Positions 1 through 6,196 of a stretch of 33,017 bases of DNA are shown here, piece after piece; position 1 is the stretch's first letter, and every line of letters begins with the position of its first letter. A program made the translations under genes and the position numbers. The stretch comes from Chloroflexi bacterium OLB15 (GTDB lineage: Bacteria; Chloroflexota; Anaerolineae; Aggregatilineales; Phototrophicaceae): NCBI GenBank assembly GCA_001567085.1, contig LMZS01000018.1:1-33017 (forward strand). Reading direction: 5' to 3'. The notes beneath the pieces are model-generated. The model did not search any database. It saw only the letters and a list, made by a program, of their open reading frames with translations, and was not told the origin of the DNA.

Positions 1-93
1 CCCTGCTGCGCCCGCGCGGCAACAATTTGCCAGCGTCTGTGCCGGATCAATGCCCGCGCCCCCGCCAATTTTCAGGATGTGAAGATTGCCCAT
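1..93 (-). CDS. lysZ: [LysW]-aminoadipate (or LysW-glutamate) kinase, N-terminal fragment
   Basis: Only the first 31 codons are present; the gene runs off the left edge. The peptide begins MGNLHILKIGGGAGID, which carries the Lys-x-Gly-Gly-Gly phosphate-binding start of the amino-acid kinase (carbamate/NAG kinase) fold, with the GAG(I) variant usual in LysZ. The enzyme phosphorylates the side-chain carboxylate of the alpha-amino-acid attached to LysW, before reduction by LysY. The ATG at 93-91 is preceded by an in-frame TGA 12 bases upstream and by a GAGG-type ribosome site, so the start is secure. It is the fourth gene of the lysW-lysX-lysY-lysZ run, 68 bases after lysY. Whether the substrate is aminoadipate (lysine) or glutamate (arginine) cannot be read from this fragment. 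Confidence 0.85.
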   Translation of the reverse strand, partial: MGNLHILKIGGGAGIDPAQTLANCCRAGAAG

Positions 94-161
94 TTCTAAA
101 CCTCACCGGTATGCTGGCGCAGCAGGGTATTTTCGCCCCTCATGCGCCGCGCCTGATTCTC

Positions 162-1199
162 TTATGGATAAAAGCCGCTGAACGTCAGCGCGGTGGTTTC
201 TTCAAAGCCGCACATTAAATTCAGGCATTGTACGGCGCTGCCAGAAGCGCCCTTGCCCAGATTGTCAATCGCGCAAAGGAGCGCCGCGCGCCCGGTGGCC
301 GGGTCATATTCCCAGCCGACATCGGCATAATTCGTGCCTGCCAGCAAGCGCGGTTCAGGATGCCGGTGGATGCCCGCTTTATCGTGCACGACGCGCACAA
401 AAGGGGAGTCATTCCATGCCGCGCGATAAGCCGCCCAGAACTCTTTTTCCTGTATGCCCGGCAAAGTCACGTAGACCGCCGCCGCCGCCCCGCGCACTAG
501 CTCCACGCTGGTGACGGCCATGCGAATATCAAAATGGCCGTATGCTGAAAGCGTTTGGCGTACTTCGGCTTCATGGCGGTGGCCGGTCATCTGAAATGGA
601 CGAACAACGCCCGCCCGCGCTGGATGATGGCTGCTTTCAGTGGGGCTGCGCCCGGCTTCGCTGCTGCCAACTTTCAAATCTGCGAACAGCGGTTGATCCG
701 CCTGCAAAATGCCCGCCCGAACCAGCGCCCATACCGCCAGCGTGACGGCGGTTGCGTTGCAGCCAACGCCGCTGGCGTAAGCCGCGCCTTCCAGCGCCGC
801 GCGGTTGGTTTCGGGCAGCCCGTAGGCGAAGCGATCCAGCCATTCCGGAGCGTTATGCGCTTCGCCGTAATACTGCTGATAGACGCCACCATCGCGCAGG
901 CGAAAATCGGCGCTCAGATCGATGATTCGCGCAGCTAAAGCGGCATAATTTGCGATCTGCCGCTGTGCCGCGCCGTGTGGCAGCGCGAGAAACAGCACAT
1001 CGCAGGCTTCAAGGGCTTCTTGCCCGACGAAGCGAAGCTGTGTGCGCCCGCGCAAATGAGGATGCACCTGATAGGCGAATTTGCCCGCGAAGCTCTCTGA
1101 CGTGATCTGCGCGATTTCAACCTGCGGGTGATCCAGCAGCAAGCGCAGCAGTTCGCCGCCAGCATAGCCCGATGCGCCGACGATAGAGACACGGATCAT
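162..1199 (-). CDS. lysY: [LysW]-aminoadipate/glutamate-semialdehyde dehydrogenase (LysY/ArgC family)
   Basis: An NADPH-dependent reductase of the ArgC family (345 aa, normal length) that reduces the LysW-bound acyl phosphate to the semialdehyde. The N-terminal Rossmann loop [14 protein letters not shown] is at residues 8-21. The active-site Cys lies in GVGCNATA at about residue 147, and the catalytic His region TGHRHEAEV is at about 206-214. The SSHHPARAG stretch near residue 189 resembles LysY-type rather than classical ArgC enzymes, which act on free N-acetylglutamyl phosphate. The start ATG overlaps the lysX stop in an ATGA (1196-1199), so the two genes are translationally coupled. Linkage to lysW and lysX makes the LysW-dependent role nearly certain; the choice between lysine and arginine remains open. 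Confidence 0.92.
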   Translation of the reverse strand: MIRVSIVGASGYAGGELLRLLLDHPQVEIAQITSESFAGKFAYQVHPHLRGRTQLRFVGQEALEACDVLFLALPHGAAQRQIANYAALAARIIDLSADFRLRDGGVYQQYYGEAHNAPEWLDRFAYGLPETNRAALEGAAYASGVGCNATAVTLAVWALVRAGILQADQPLFADLKVGSSEAGRSPTESSHHPARAGVVRPFQMTGHRHEAEVRQTLSAYGHFDIRMAVTSVELVRGAAAAVYVTLPGIQEKEFWAAYRAAWNDSPFVRVVHDKAGIHRHPEPRLLAGTNYADVGWEYDPATGRAALLCAIDNLGKGASGSAVQCLNLMCGFEETTALTFSGFYP

Positions 1200-2107
1200 A
1201 GCGCTGCCACTCTGGTTTCTGCTTCCGCGTGCCGCGCCGTTTCCAGCGCATAGCCAACCACATGCGCGGCGATATCTACGCCGGTAGGTTTGCTGCTGTT
1301 GCGAAACTCCATCGTATGGTTAATTTCGTTGAGCAGTAAGCCGCGATCCGGGTCTTCAAATAAATCCAGCGCTAGCACGCCGCCGCCCACAGCATTGGCT
1401 GCGCGCAGGCACAGGGCGTTTAGCTCTGGCGTGACCGGGCAGTTGCTGGCTGTGCCGCCGCGTGCGGTGTTGGTGATCCAGTGTTCAGAAGTACGGTAGA
1501 TCGCGCAGATCGTTTGGTTGCCGACCACAAAAGCGCGTATATCGCGATCTGGCTTCTGCACGTATTCCTGTGCGTAGAAGGTGTGGTGGGTGTAGCTGCC
1601 TAAGGTCAGGCGATGCTCGATGATGGCTTCTGCCGCTGTGCGATCATTCACCCGTGCCAGCAGCCGCCCCCACGATCCGGTAACTGGTTTCAGCACCGCC
1701 GGATAGCCTAAGCCTTCAATCGCTTCAACTGCCGATTCTTCATCAAAAGCGACACGGGTATTCGGCTGTGGGACGCCTGCTTGCGCCAGCGCCAGCGTGG
1801 TCAGCAGTTTATCGGCGCACACTGCGGCGGTGGCATAGCTGTTGACGGTGGGGATGCCCCAACTGTTCAGGATGGCTTGCAGGTACATGCCGCGTGAGGT
1901 GCTGACGCAGCGTTCCAGCACCACCGCGTAAGCCGACCAGGGGATGCCTGAAGGGGCAAGCTGCTCCGCCCCGGCGGTCAGGTCAATATTCACGCTGCGA
2001 TCAAGGATGATATGCGGCTCAATCCCGCGCGATTGAAAGGCCTCAATCAGCAGTTTTTCTTCTGGCCTAATGTGGGTGATCAGCAGCGCAATTCGTAAAT
2101 CTGGCAT
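1196..2107 (-). CDS. lysX: LysW-2-aminoadipate (or LysW-glutamate) ligase, ATP-grasp
   Basis: A RimK-like ATP-grasp ligase (303 aa) that joins the alpha-amino group of aminoadipate or glutamate to the C-terminal glutamate of LysW, protecting it through the later steps. The ATP-grasp elements are visible: a lysine followed by a glycine-rich loop ([15 protein letters not shown], about residues 134-148), and the metal/ATP-binding end of the fold (ALDLFED and [14 protein letters not shown], about residues 246-274). It starts two bases after the lysW stop and ends in an ATGA overlap with lysY. Bacterial LysX and ArgX differ in substrate-pocket residues that I cannot assign confidently from sequence alone; the lysine-biased leader peptides upstream favour aminoadipate. 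Confidence 0.93.
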   Translation of the reverse strand: MPDLRIALLITHIRPEEKLLIEAFQSRGIEPHIILDRSVNIDLTAGAEQLAPSGIPWSAYAVVLERCVSTSRGMYLQAILNSWGIPTVNSYATAAVCADKLLTTLALAQAGVPQPNTRVAFDEESAVEAIEGLGYPAVLKPVTGSWGRLLARVNDRTAAEAIIEHRLTLGSYTHHTFYAQEYVQKPDRDIRAFVVGNQTICAIYRTSEHWITNTARGGTASNCPVTPELNALCLRAANAVGGGVLALDLFEDPDRGLLLNEINHTMEFRNSSKPTGVDIAAHVVGYALETARHAEAETRVAAL

Positions 2108-2109
2108 CG

Positions 2110-2283
2110 CTACTCGCCCCAGTCTTCCTGCATTTCTGGCGCAAGATCAAGCTCTACCGGGTTCAGGTTAAGAACTTCAAGCTCAGCGCCGCAGTCCGGG
2201 CAAGGCAGAAGTTCGTGCAGCATGGTATCTGCCGGAAGATGAATCTCGGCGCAGCAGTCCGGGCAAGTCGAAATGTGAGTCAT
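2110..2283 (-). CDS. lysW: Amino-group carrier protein LysW
   Basis: A 57-residue acidic protein that is the carrier for lysine/arginine biosynthesis: its C-terminal Glu forms an isopeptide bond with the substrate amino group. Two zinc-binding CPDC motifs are visible (residues 7-10 and 28-31), giving the small zinc-ribbon head, followed by an acidic stretch ([10 protein letters not shown]). The protein ends exactly in the hallmark EDWGE. The ATG at 2283-2281 has an AAGGA ribosome site eight bases upstream (2292-2296). lysX follows after two bases. It is the first structural gene downstream of the double attenuator. Its family signature is unmistakable despite its size. Confidence 0.97.
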   Translation of the reverse strand: MTHISTCPDCCAEIHLPADTMLHELLPCPDCGAELEVLNLNPVELDLAPEMQEDWGE

Positions 2284-2333
2284 GAGGTTGTTCCTTTCAG
2301 AAATTGATTGATAGATAGGTCAAAACGGACAAG

Positions 2334-2375
2334 AAAATAAAAACCGCCGCCCGGTTAACAAGATCCGGACGGCGG
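2334..2375 (-). terminator. Attenuator terminator T2 in the lysW leader
   Basis: On the minus strand, CCGCCGTCCGG (2375-2365) pairs with CCGGGCGGCGG (2354-2344). This makes 11 base pairs with one U-G wobble, a 10-base loop, and then TTTTTATTTTC: a textbook intrinsic terminator. It sits between the proximal leader peptide and lysW, about 50 bases before the lysW start, so it can only act on lysW-operon transcripts. Its 5' arm overlaps the antiterminator partner at 2360-2370, making the two structures mutually exclusive. Confidence 0.88.
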
Positions 2376-2465
2376 CGCACTTCACTGAACACAGGCAAAA
2401 TGCAGCTATCCAGACCTTTCGGTTGGCTTCTTGCTTTGCTTACGCTTGCTATCGAACGATCTGGA
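2360..2465 (-). promoter_or_regulatory. Mutually exclusive pairings of proximal attenuator (regions 1, 2, 3)
   Basis: Region 1 (minus strand TCCAGATCGTTCG, 2465-2453, codons 3-7 of the leader) pairs with region 2 (CGAAAGGTCTGGA, 2421-2409) over 13 positions with one G-A mismatch and one wobble. Region 2 (AAGGTCTGGAT, 2418-2408) can instead pair with region 3 (GTCCGGATCTT, 2370-2360) over 11 positions, counting three G-U pairs. Region 3 overlaps the 5' arm of terminator T2. This is trp-type 1:2 / 2:3 / 3:4 logic. A ribosome stalled at the Lys/Arg codons covers region 1 and frees region 2 to form the antiterminator; a ribosome reaching the stop codon covers region 2 and lets T2 form. The pairings are read directly from the sequence; the mechanism is inference. 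Confidence 0.78.
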
Positions 2466-2471
2466 AAACAT
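2406..2471 (-). CDS. Proximal Lys/Arg-rich leader peptide of the lysW operon
   Basis: A 21-codon ORF that starts MFSRSFDSKRKQSKKP and ends TERSG. It contains four Lys and three Arg, with the K-R-K-Q-S-K-K cluster in the middle (residues 9-15). An AAAGG ribosome site (2479-2483) lies seven bases before the ATG. The stop codon lies inside the antiterminator strand, and about 30 bases separate it from the T2 hairpin. The product probably has no function of its own; its translation would measure charged tRNA-Lys (and perhaps tRNA-Arg). Composition, ribosome site, RNA pairings and position before lysW all agree. Expression has not been shown. Confidence 0.8.
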   Translation of the reverse strand: MFSRSFDSKRKQSKKPTERSG

Positions 2472-2494
2472 GCTTCTGCCTTTACAACTGCTTA

Positions 2495-2527
2495 GAAAAC
2501 AAAAAAACCTGCCGCCGGGCAGGTTTT
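2495..2527 (-). terminator. Attenuator terminator T1 (distal) in the lysW leader
   Basis: On the minus strand, AAAACCTGCC (2527-2518) and GGCAGGTTTT (2513-2504) form a perfect 10-bp stem with a CGGC loop, followed by TTT-GTTTTC. It could simply end transcription from the gene at 2776-3483. However, it follows a Lys-rich mini-ORF, and only 11 bases separate its U-tract from the ribosome site of the next leader peptide. No promoter fits in between, so lysW transcripts must read through it. I therefore favour a first attenuator. Confidence 0.8.
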
Positions 2528-2587
2528 CGTTCGCATCATCTCGTCACGTGTGGCGAAAGCGAAACTACCCGGAAATTGCTTTCGGGT
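2515..2587 (-). promoter_or_regulatory. Alternative pairings of distal attenuator
   Basis: Region 2 (minus strand CCGGGTAG, 2572-2565, which contains the leader stop codon) pairs perfectly over eight bases with CTGCCCGG (2522-2515), the ascending arm and loop of T1. That pairing would prevent T1 from forming. Region 2 can also be sequestered upstream, either by ACCCG/CGGGT (2587-2583 with 2571-2567) or inside the loop of a 7-bp CGAAAGC/GCTTTCG hairpin (2584-2578 with 2560-2554). This mirrors the proximal attenuator, including overlap of region 2 with the leader stop codon. Confidence 0.68.
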
Positions 2588-2627
2588 TCTGCTTCTTCGC
2601 CTTCTTGAACACGCGCACATCAAACAT
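2565..2627 (-). CDS. Distal Lys-rich leader peptide of the lysW operon
   Basis: A 20-codon ORF beginning MFDVRVFKKAKKQNPK and ending AISG. It has five Lys, including two consecutive pairs (residues 8-9 and 11-12), and one Arg. A GGAG site (2638-2641) lies ten bases before the ATG. Its stop codon is part of the 8-bp antiterminator, and T1 begins about 37 bases later. It shares the MF start, an R-x-F near residue 5, a basic centre and an SG-stop end with the proximal leader, which suggests the two arose by duplication. Lys dominates over Arg here, so lysine is the more likely signal. Confidence 0.75.
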   Translation of the reverse strand: MFDVRVFKKAKKQNPKAISG

Positions 2628-2656
2628 TGGAAATAGACTCCGTCAATGCAAGCTAA

Positions 2657-2686
2657 AGGATACGCGATTGCTATGGGTTCATGCAA
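2657..2686 (-). promoter_or_regulatory. Weak candidate promoter of the lysW leader
   Basis: On the minus strand, TTGCAT (2686-2681) and TATCCT (2662-2657) are separated by 18 bases, about 30 bases before the distal leader start. The -35 match is poor (three of six) and the -10 match is four of six. The position is right for a leader that contains both attenuators, but the assignment is tentative. I see no other feature in 2687-2775. Confidence 0.3.
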
Positions 2687-2775
2687 TATGCAAATTAACT
2701 GAATGGATGTGGGTAATGTGAACAGAGGCGATGAACGGCGTGTGATCAGCGATGGGCTAAATTGAAAATGGCGCC

Positions 2776-3483
2776 TTACTCATCACCAGCGTGCAACGCT
2801 AAATTTTCTATCACCAATCCCTGTTCGTGCGTCACCTTTTCCACGCCAGCGCCGACATGCCCTTGCGGGGTGATAATTGCATAGCGCGTATCCATCCAGA
2901 TCACGAGGCCAAGCGGGCCGGTTGGCGAGAACGGGGTTTCAAAAACGGGATGGTTGTTTATCGAGAAAATCACTCGCTCAGGCAGCCAGTCAATCTGGTA
3001 CAGATGGCGTTCCCGCAGCAAGCCCAGATCGAGCGGATGCTCATCAATTTTGAGCGCGCGTTGAATTGGCGGATAGAGCTTTGCATACAATTTTTTCGAG
3101 CGCATGGCTAGCGCGGCGGGCAAGGCGAGCGGCATCAGCGCCAGCGCGCGCGGGTTGATGGCGTCAATGACCGCGCATTTCCAGCCACTTCCGGGAACGG
3201 CGTAATCTAATGCCATGTTACTGCGTTTTGAGGCGAAGAAGAACCATAGCGCACGCGGCAGGCGCGGGAAACGGTAGCGATCCGGCGAAAACGGATGATT
3301 CCAGAAGCCAAAGCCAGCGGTGCCAACCAGATTTTCAGGCTCGCCAATACAAAAGGAAGTTAGCGATAGCCGCAGCGGCGGGCGGTTTTTAAGTTGAATC
3401 GGGCTGCGCGGCGCGGAAAGCTGGACGTAATTCCAAAGTTGAGCGTTATGATACCCGCTCTGTACGGGCGGAAGTTTGAGCAA
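2776..3483 (-). CDS. Concanavalin A-like beta-sandwich (GH16/lectin-like) protein, unknown function
   Basis: A 235-residue protein of the jelly-roll type. Two stretches resemble laminarinase/lectin folds: GFGFWNHPFSPD near residue 57, and the C-terminal pattern YQIDWLPERVIFSINNHPVFETPFSPTGPLG-type beta strands with an aromatic-rich WMDTRY end. The glutamate triad of active GH16 enzymes (ExDxxE) is not visible, so it is probably a binding or structural homologue rather than a glycosidase. No signal peptide is evident. The start is uncertain: 3483 is a TTG with AAGGG four bases upstream, and no convincing ATG exists before the conserved region. It ends 149 bases before the distal leader peptide. 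I cannot name a specific function. Confidence 0.6.
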   Translation of the reverse strand: MLKLPPVQSGYHNAQLWNYVQLSAPRSPIQLKNRPPLRLSLTSFCIGEPENLVGTAGFGFWNHPFSPDRYRFPRLPRALWFFFASKRSNMALDYAVPGSGWKCAVIDAINPRALALMPLALPAALAMRSKKLYAKLYPPIQRALKIDEHPLDLGLLRERHLYQIDWLPERVIFSINNHPVFETPFSPTGPLGLVIWMDTRYAIITPQGHVGAGVEKVTHEQGLVIENLALHAGDE

Positions 3484-3598
3484 CCAGCCCTTTTCCTTCG
3501 CCTGAACAATTCCATTTCCGGCGGTTACGGATTGGATAGGCGGCCTGATACTAGAAATAATGTTCTAATCCCTGCTACTCGGAAATTCACTTCTCAGG

Positions 3599-3604
3599 TA
3601 TAAT
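3599..3604 (+). promoter_or_regulatory. Consensus -10 box upstream of MBL-fold gene
   Basis: A perfect TATAAT lies 57 bases before the TTG start at 3661. No matching -35 hexamer is found at 16-18 bases, so this is a partial promoter call. Confidence 0.35.
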
Positions 3605-3660
3605 AATACAGTGAATGAACCCGGTTGCTGCGGCAATCAACAAGTCAGAGGATGTGCGTT

Positions 3661-4308
3661 TTGGATATTATATGGTACGGCCATAGCTGTTTTCGGATTA
3701 GCGAGCGCGGCAAACTAAGCATTGTTACTGATCCGTATGCGAACACCCTGGGGCTGCCTCCCTTGAAAGTAAAGGCAGATATTGTCACCATTAGCCATGA
3801 TTCGCCGGGGCATAACGCTGTTGAACTGGTGCAGGGTGAACCCTATGTGCTGCGCGGCGCGGGTGAATATGAGATTGGCAACGTATTCATCACGGCGACG
3901 GCGATGCATAATGTGCAAAATGATCCACCACAGGCGAATGTTGGCTATTTCTTTGACTATGAAAACCTGACTGTGCTGCATCTAGGCGATTTGAGCTATG
4001 TGCCTGAGCAGGCATTGGCAGAAAATTTGGGCGAAGTGAATGTGCTGCTGGTGCCAGTGGGCGGCGGTGGTGGGCTGAAAGCAGCGCAGGCCGCAGAAGT
4101 GGTGGCTATGATTGAGCCGCATTTTATTGTGCCGATGCATTACAGCCTGCCTGATTTGAATCTTGAGCTTGAGCCAGTTGATCGATTCCTGAAAGAAATG
4201 GGCGTGAGTAAAGTGCAAGAGGCAGATTCGCTTAAAGTTTCCGCCAGTGAACTGCCGGAACAACCGCAAGTTGTCGTTCTGAAACCGCAAGTGAACAGCG
4301 GAAGTTAA
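3661..4308 (+). CDS. Metallo-beta-lactamase-fold protein with altered metal motif
   Basis: About 215 residues, similar to the UlaG-like/Lactamase_B_3 branch of the MBL superfamily. The N terminus (MDIIWYGHSCFRI) is the usual first strand pair. The site that should read HxHxDH instead reads HDSPGH (3799-3816): the second His is Ser and the Asp is Gly. Later elements are kept: an HLGDLSY strand and a late VPMHY histidine. It may bind metal differently or be non-hydrolytic. I chose the TTG at 3661 because AGAGG (3647-3651) lies nine bases upstream; TTG 3625 and ATG 3652 are in frame but have no well-placed ribosome site. It is followed after nine bases by the gene at 4318. Confidence 0.75.
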   Translation: MDIIWYGHSCFRISERGKLSIVTDPYANTLGLPPLKVKADIVTISHDSPGHNAVELVQGEPYVLRGAGEYEIGNVFITATAMHNVQNDPPQANVGYFFDYENLTVLHLGDLSYVPEQALAENLGEVNVLLVPVGGGGGLKAAQAAEVVAMIEPHFIVPMHYSLPDLNLELEPVDRFLKEMGVSKVQEADSLKVSASELPEQPQVVVLKPQVNSGS

Positions 4309-4317
4309 GGAAAACCC

Positions 4318-4629
4318 ATGACCGTGAAGCTTTTGCTCCACTGGGATATTAAGCCGGGTCGTGATCAGGAATACTTTGAATTTGTAGTGCGAGAATGGGT
4401 TCCCGGCATTCAGAAACTTGGCTTGCAGCCCACTGGCGCATGGTTTACCGTGTACAGCCGGGATAAAGATGCGCCGCAGATCATGACGGAAGGGGTCGCT
4501 GGCGATCTGGATTCGATGCGCGATATTCTTTCCAGCGATGAGTGGCTAACCCTGCATGAGAAGCTGCAAGAGTTCGTTCAGAACTATCAGCAAAAAATCG
4601 TACATGTGACGGGCGGATTTCAGTTGTAG
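4318..4629 (+). CDS. Small alpha/beta-barrel-like protein, unknown function
   Basis: A 103-residue protein (MTVKLLLHWDIKPGRDQEYFEF...). The pattern is a beta strand, a helix with conserved-looking PGRDQEYFEFV, a central WFTVYSRD strand, a MTEGVAGD strand, and a C-terminal helix DSMRDILSSDEWLTLHEKLQEFV. This is the outline of dimeric alpha-beta-barrel (ferredoxin-like) proteins such as NIPSNAP or EthD relatives, but I cannot assign a family. AAGGA lies six bases before the ATG. It lies nine bases after the MBL gene, so the two are probably co-transcribed. Confidence 0.7.
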   Translation: MTVKLLLHWDIKPGRDQEYFEFVVREWVPGIQKLGLQPTGAWFTVYSRDKDAPQIMTEGVAGDLDSMRDILSSDEWLTLHEKLQEFVQNYQQKIVHVTGGFQL

Positions 4630-4696
4630 AGTGTAGAACAACGGCAACAACCCGCGCCTGTTACGATTTTGACTTTGCTGATTTAAGGGACGCCTG

Positions 4697-4981
4697 ATGT
4701 TTGACCGCTATCTTGCACAACTGAAGAGTGCTGACGCTGCCGAACGCAGGCGAGCGATTATTTCGCTGGGCAAGCTGGGTAATTTTTCCGCCATGCCTGC
4801 TCTGGCTGAGATATACCGCACCGATCCCGATCCCGAATTGCGGGAATTAGCGCGCAAGGCCGGGGTTGTCATCCGCCAGCGTAACCCGAACATGAGCGGC
4901 GCTGATATTGCCGCGCCCTCATCCCCCCCCACCTGCTTCAAGCCCCCAAACACCAGCGGCATTTACGGTGTCGCTGGATGA
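4697..4981 (+). CDS. HEAT-like N-terminal part of a frame-shifted membrane protein
   Basis: The ATG has AAGGGA (4686-4690 region) seven bases upstream. The first 70 residues form a HEAT-type helical repeat (AERRRAIISLGKLGNFSAMPALAEIYRTDPDPELRELARKAG-like pattern). The frame then runs into eight C (4923-4930), after which it reads through a short unlikely tail to a stop at 4981. With seven C the frame would continue as PSSPPPASSPQTPAAFTVSLDDVP straight into the ORF at 4908-6122, giving one protein of about 474 residues. I interpret both pieces as one gene, broken by a +1 indel in the tract. Confidence 0.72.
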   Translation: MFDRYLAQLKSADAAERRRAIISLGKLGNFSAMPALAEIYRTDPDPELRELARKAGVVIRQRNPNMSGADIAAPSSPPTCFKPPNTSGIYGVAG

Positions 4982-6122
4982 TGTGCCTGAAAGCGTTATG
5001 GAACCATACCGCGCCAGTGATGACATTGAAGAGCCTGATCTTGATTTGCTGGTCGGGCAGGTTACAGCGGCAGCAGGCATTGCCGGGGCATCTGTGCGCG
5101 GCCTTGATGCGTTAGAGGCGCCGAAAGCCCCACGAACTGCCGCTGATGATATTGAAGCTGAATTGAAGGGGCACGGCCCGGTAGCCGGGCGGGAATACAA
5201 TGTTCCCCGCGAAGAACGGGAACGCGCGAAAGCCGCGATTGAATCTGCCTTAACGCTGCAAATGCGCGGTGAAAACGCCAAGGCGCTGAAATTACTGACT
5301 GAGGCGCTGAGCCTTGATCCAAACCTGATCAATGATCATTATTTTGCCAGCATTGCGGCTTCAGTTACGGGGCTTGATGGCAACGGCGCGCTGCGGGTGA
5401 TCATTGACAAGGGGCAGCGCAGTTCATTCGTAAAAACTGCTGAGCAAACTAAAAAACAGCAGCGTAAAGAAAAGCATTTGACCGAAGCCCGCCAAAATGA
5501 CTGGAACGCGGTCGGCTTTGAACTATTCATCTATTTTCTGATCATGATGTTCGGCCCGATCTTTCTGGTGCTGGTGATCGCGCAAAGCCTCGGCGGGCTG
5601 TTTGGAGATTACACCGGCAATAGTGCCTTTATGGCAACCTTACCGCCAGAGATCGTGAACTTTACGACTATCGCCGCCATACCGCTGGTGCTGGGCGGGT
5701 TGACTGCGGCGATTGGCAGCGTTGTCGGGTTGTTCATTCAAGGCGGGTTCATCCATTTGATTTCGGTTGGCGTGTTAGGGGGGAAAGGCACTTTCCCCAA
5801 TATGCTAACGCTGATGCTGCGCGTTTATAACCGTTGGATACCCATCCTGTATTTGCTGATTTACGTGACCATTGCGGTCTTGTTCATTTCGCAAGGCTCT
5901 ATCGTCGTGTTATGCCTCGTTTTGCCGATAGTTGTCATTAATTTCTACCTGCTGTTTCAGGTGGTGGGGCGCATTGGTCAGGCTTACGACTATGGCACAG
6001 CGATGGGCTGTATCGCCGTAATTTTGAGCAGCTTTGTTCTAGCCCTTATTTCGGTGCTGATCGGCGTGCTTACCGGGCAAACGCTTAATCAGGCGTTGAG
6101 CGCCGCGCTAGGACTCACGTAG
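4908..6122 (+). CDS. Yip1-like multi-pass membrane protein (C-terminal part of frame-shifted gene)
   Basis: The real start is almost certainly the ATG at 4697; the ATG at 4908 lacks a ribosome site and its first 20 residues overlap the other frame. From 4931 onward this frame carries an acidic linker, a helical TPR-like segment (AKAAIESALTLQMRGENAKALKLLTEALSLDPN), a basic KKQQRKEKH stretch, then five or so membrane segments (first about residues 205-230 of this ORF) with the layout of the Yip1/YIF1 family. The helical repeats face the cytoplasm. The role is unknown; related architectures are common in Chloroflexota. It is followed by a metallophosphoesterase in the same direction, 74 bases downstream. 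Confidence 0.72.
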   Translation: MPRPHPPPPASSPQTPAAFTVSLDDVPESVMEPYRASDDIEEPDLDLLVGQVTAAAGIAGASVRGLDALEAPKAPRTAADDIEAELKGHGPVAGREYNVPREERERAKAAIESALTLQMRGENAKALKLLTEALSLDPNLINDHYFASIAASVTGLDGNGALRVIIDKGQRSSFVKTAEQTKKQQRKEKHLTEARQNDWNAVGFELFIYFLIMMFGPIFLVLVIAQSLGGLFGDYTGNSAFMATLPPEIVNFTTIAAIPLVLGGLTAAIGSVVGLFIQGGFIHLISVGVLGGKGTFPNMLTLMLRVYNRWIPILYLLIYVTIAVLFISQGSIVVLCLVLPIVVINFYLLFQVVGRIGQAYDYGTAMGCIAVILSSFVLALISVLIGVLTGQTLNQALSAALGLT

Positions 6123-6196
6123 CAAAATTTACCTTCCCGTTCTTCGTGCCTTCGTGGTTCAATAGGCACTCTCATTTGATTTGTCTGTGAGCTGTG

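Noticed and set aside
94..161. 15-codon ORF (MRGENTLLRQHTGEV) between lysY and lysZ as a further leader peptide
   Set aside because: Not enriched in Lys/Arg, no terminator after it and no alternative pairing seen.
2423..2721. Plus-strand ORFs of 61 and 96 codons across the lysW leader
   Set aside because: They are antisense to two leader peptides and two terminators, have no ribosome site and resemble no protein.
2284..2775. A lysine riboswitch (L box) or T-box as the lysW regulator
   Set aside because: I found no T-box-like AGGGTGGNACCGCG element and no L-box core; the leader-peptide attenuators explain the region better. A covariance-model search would settle it.
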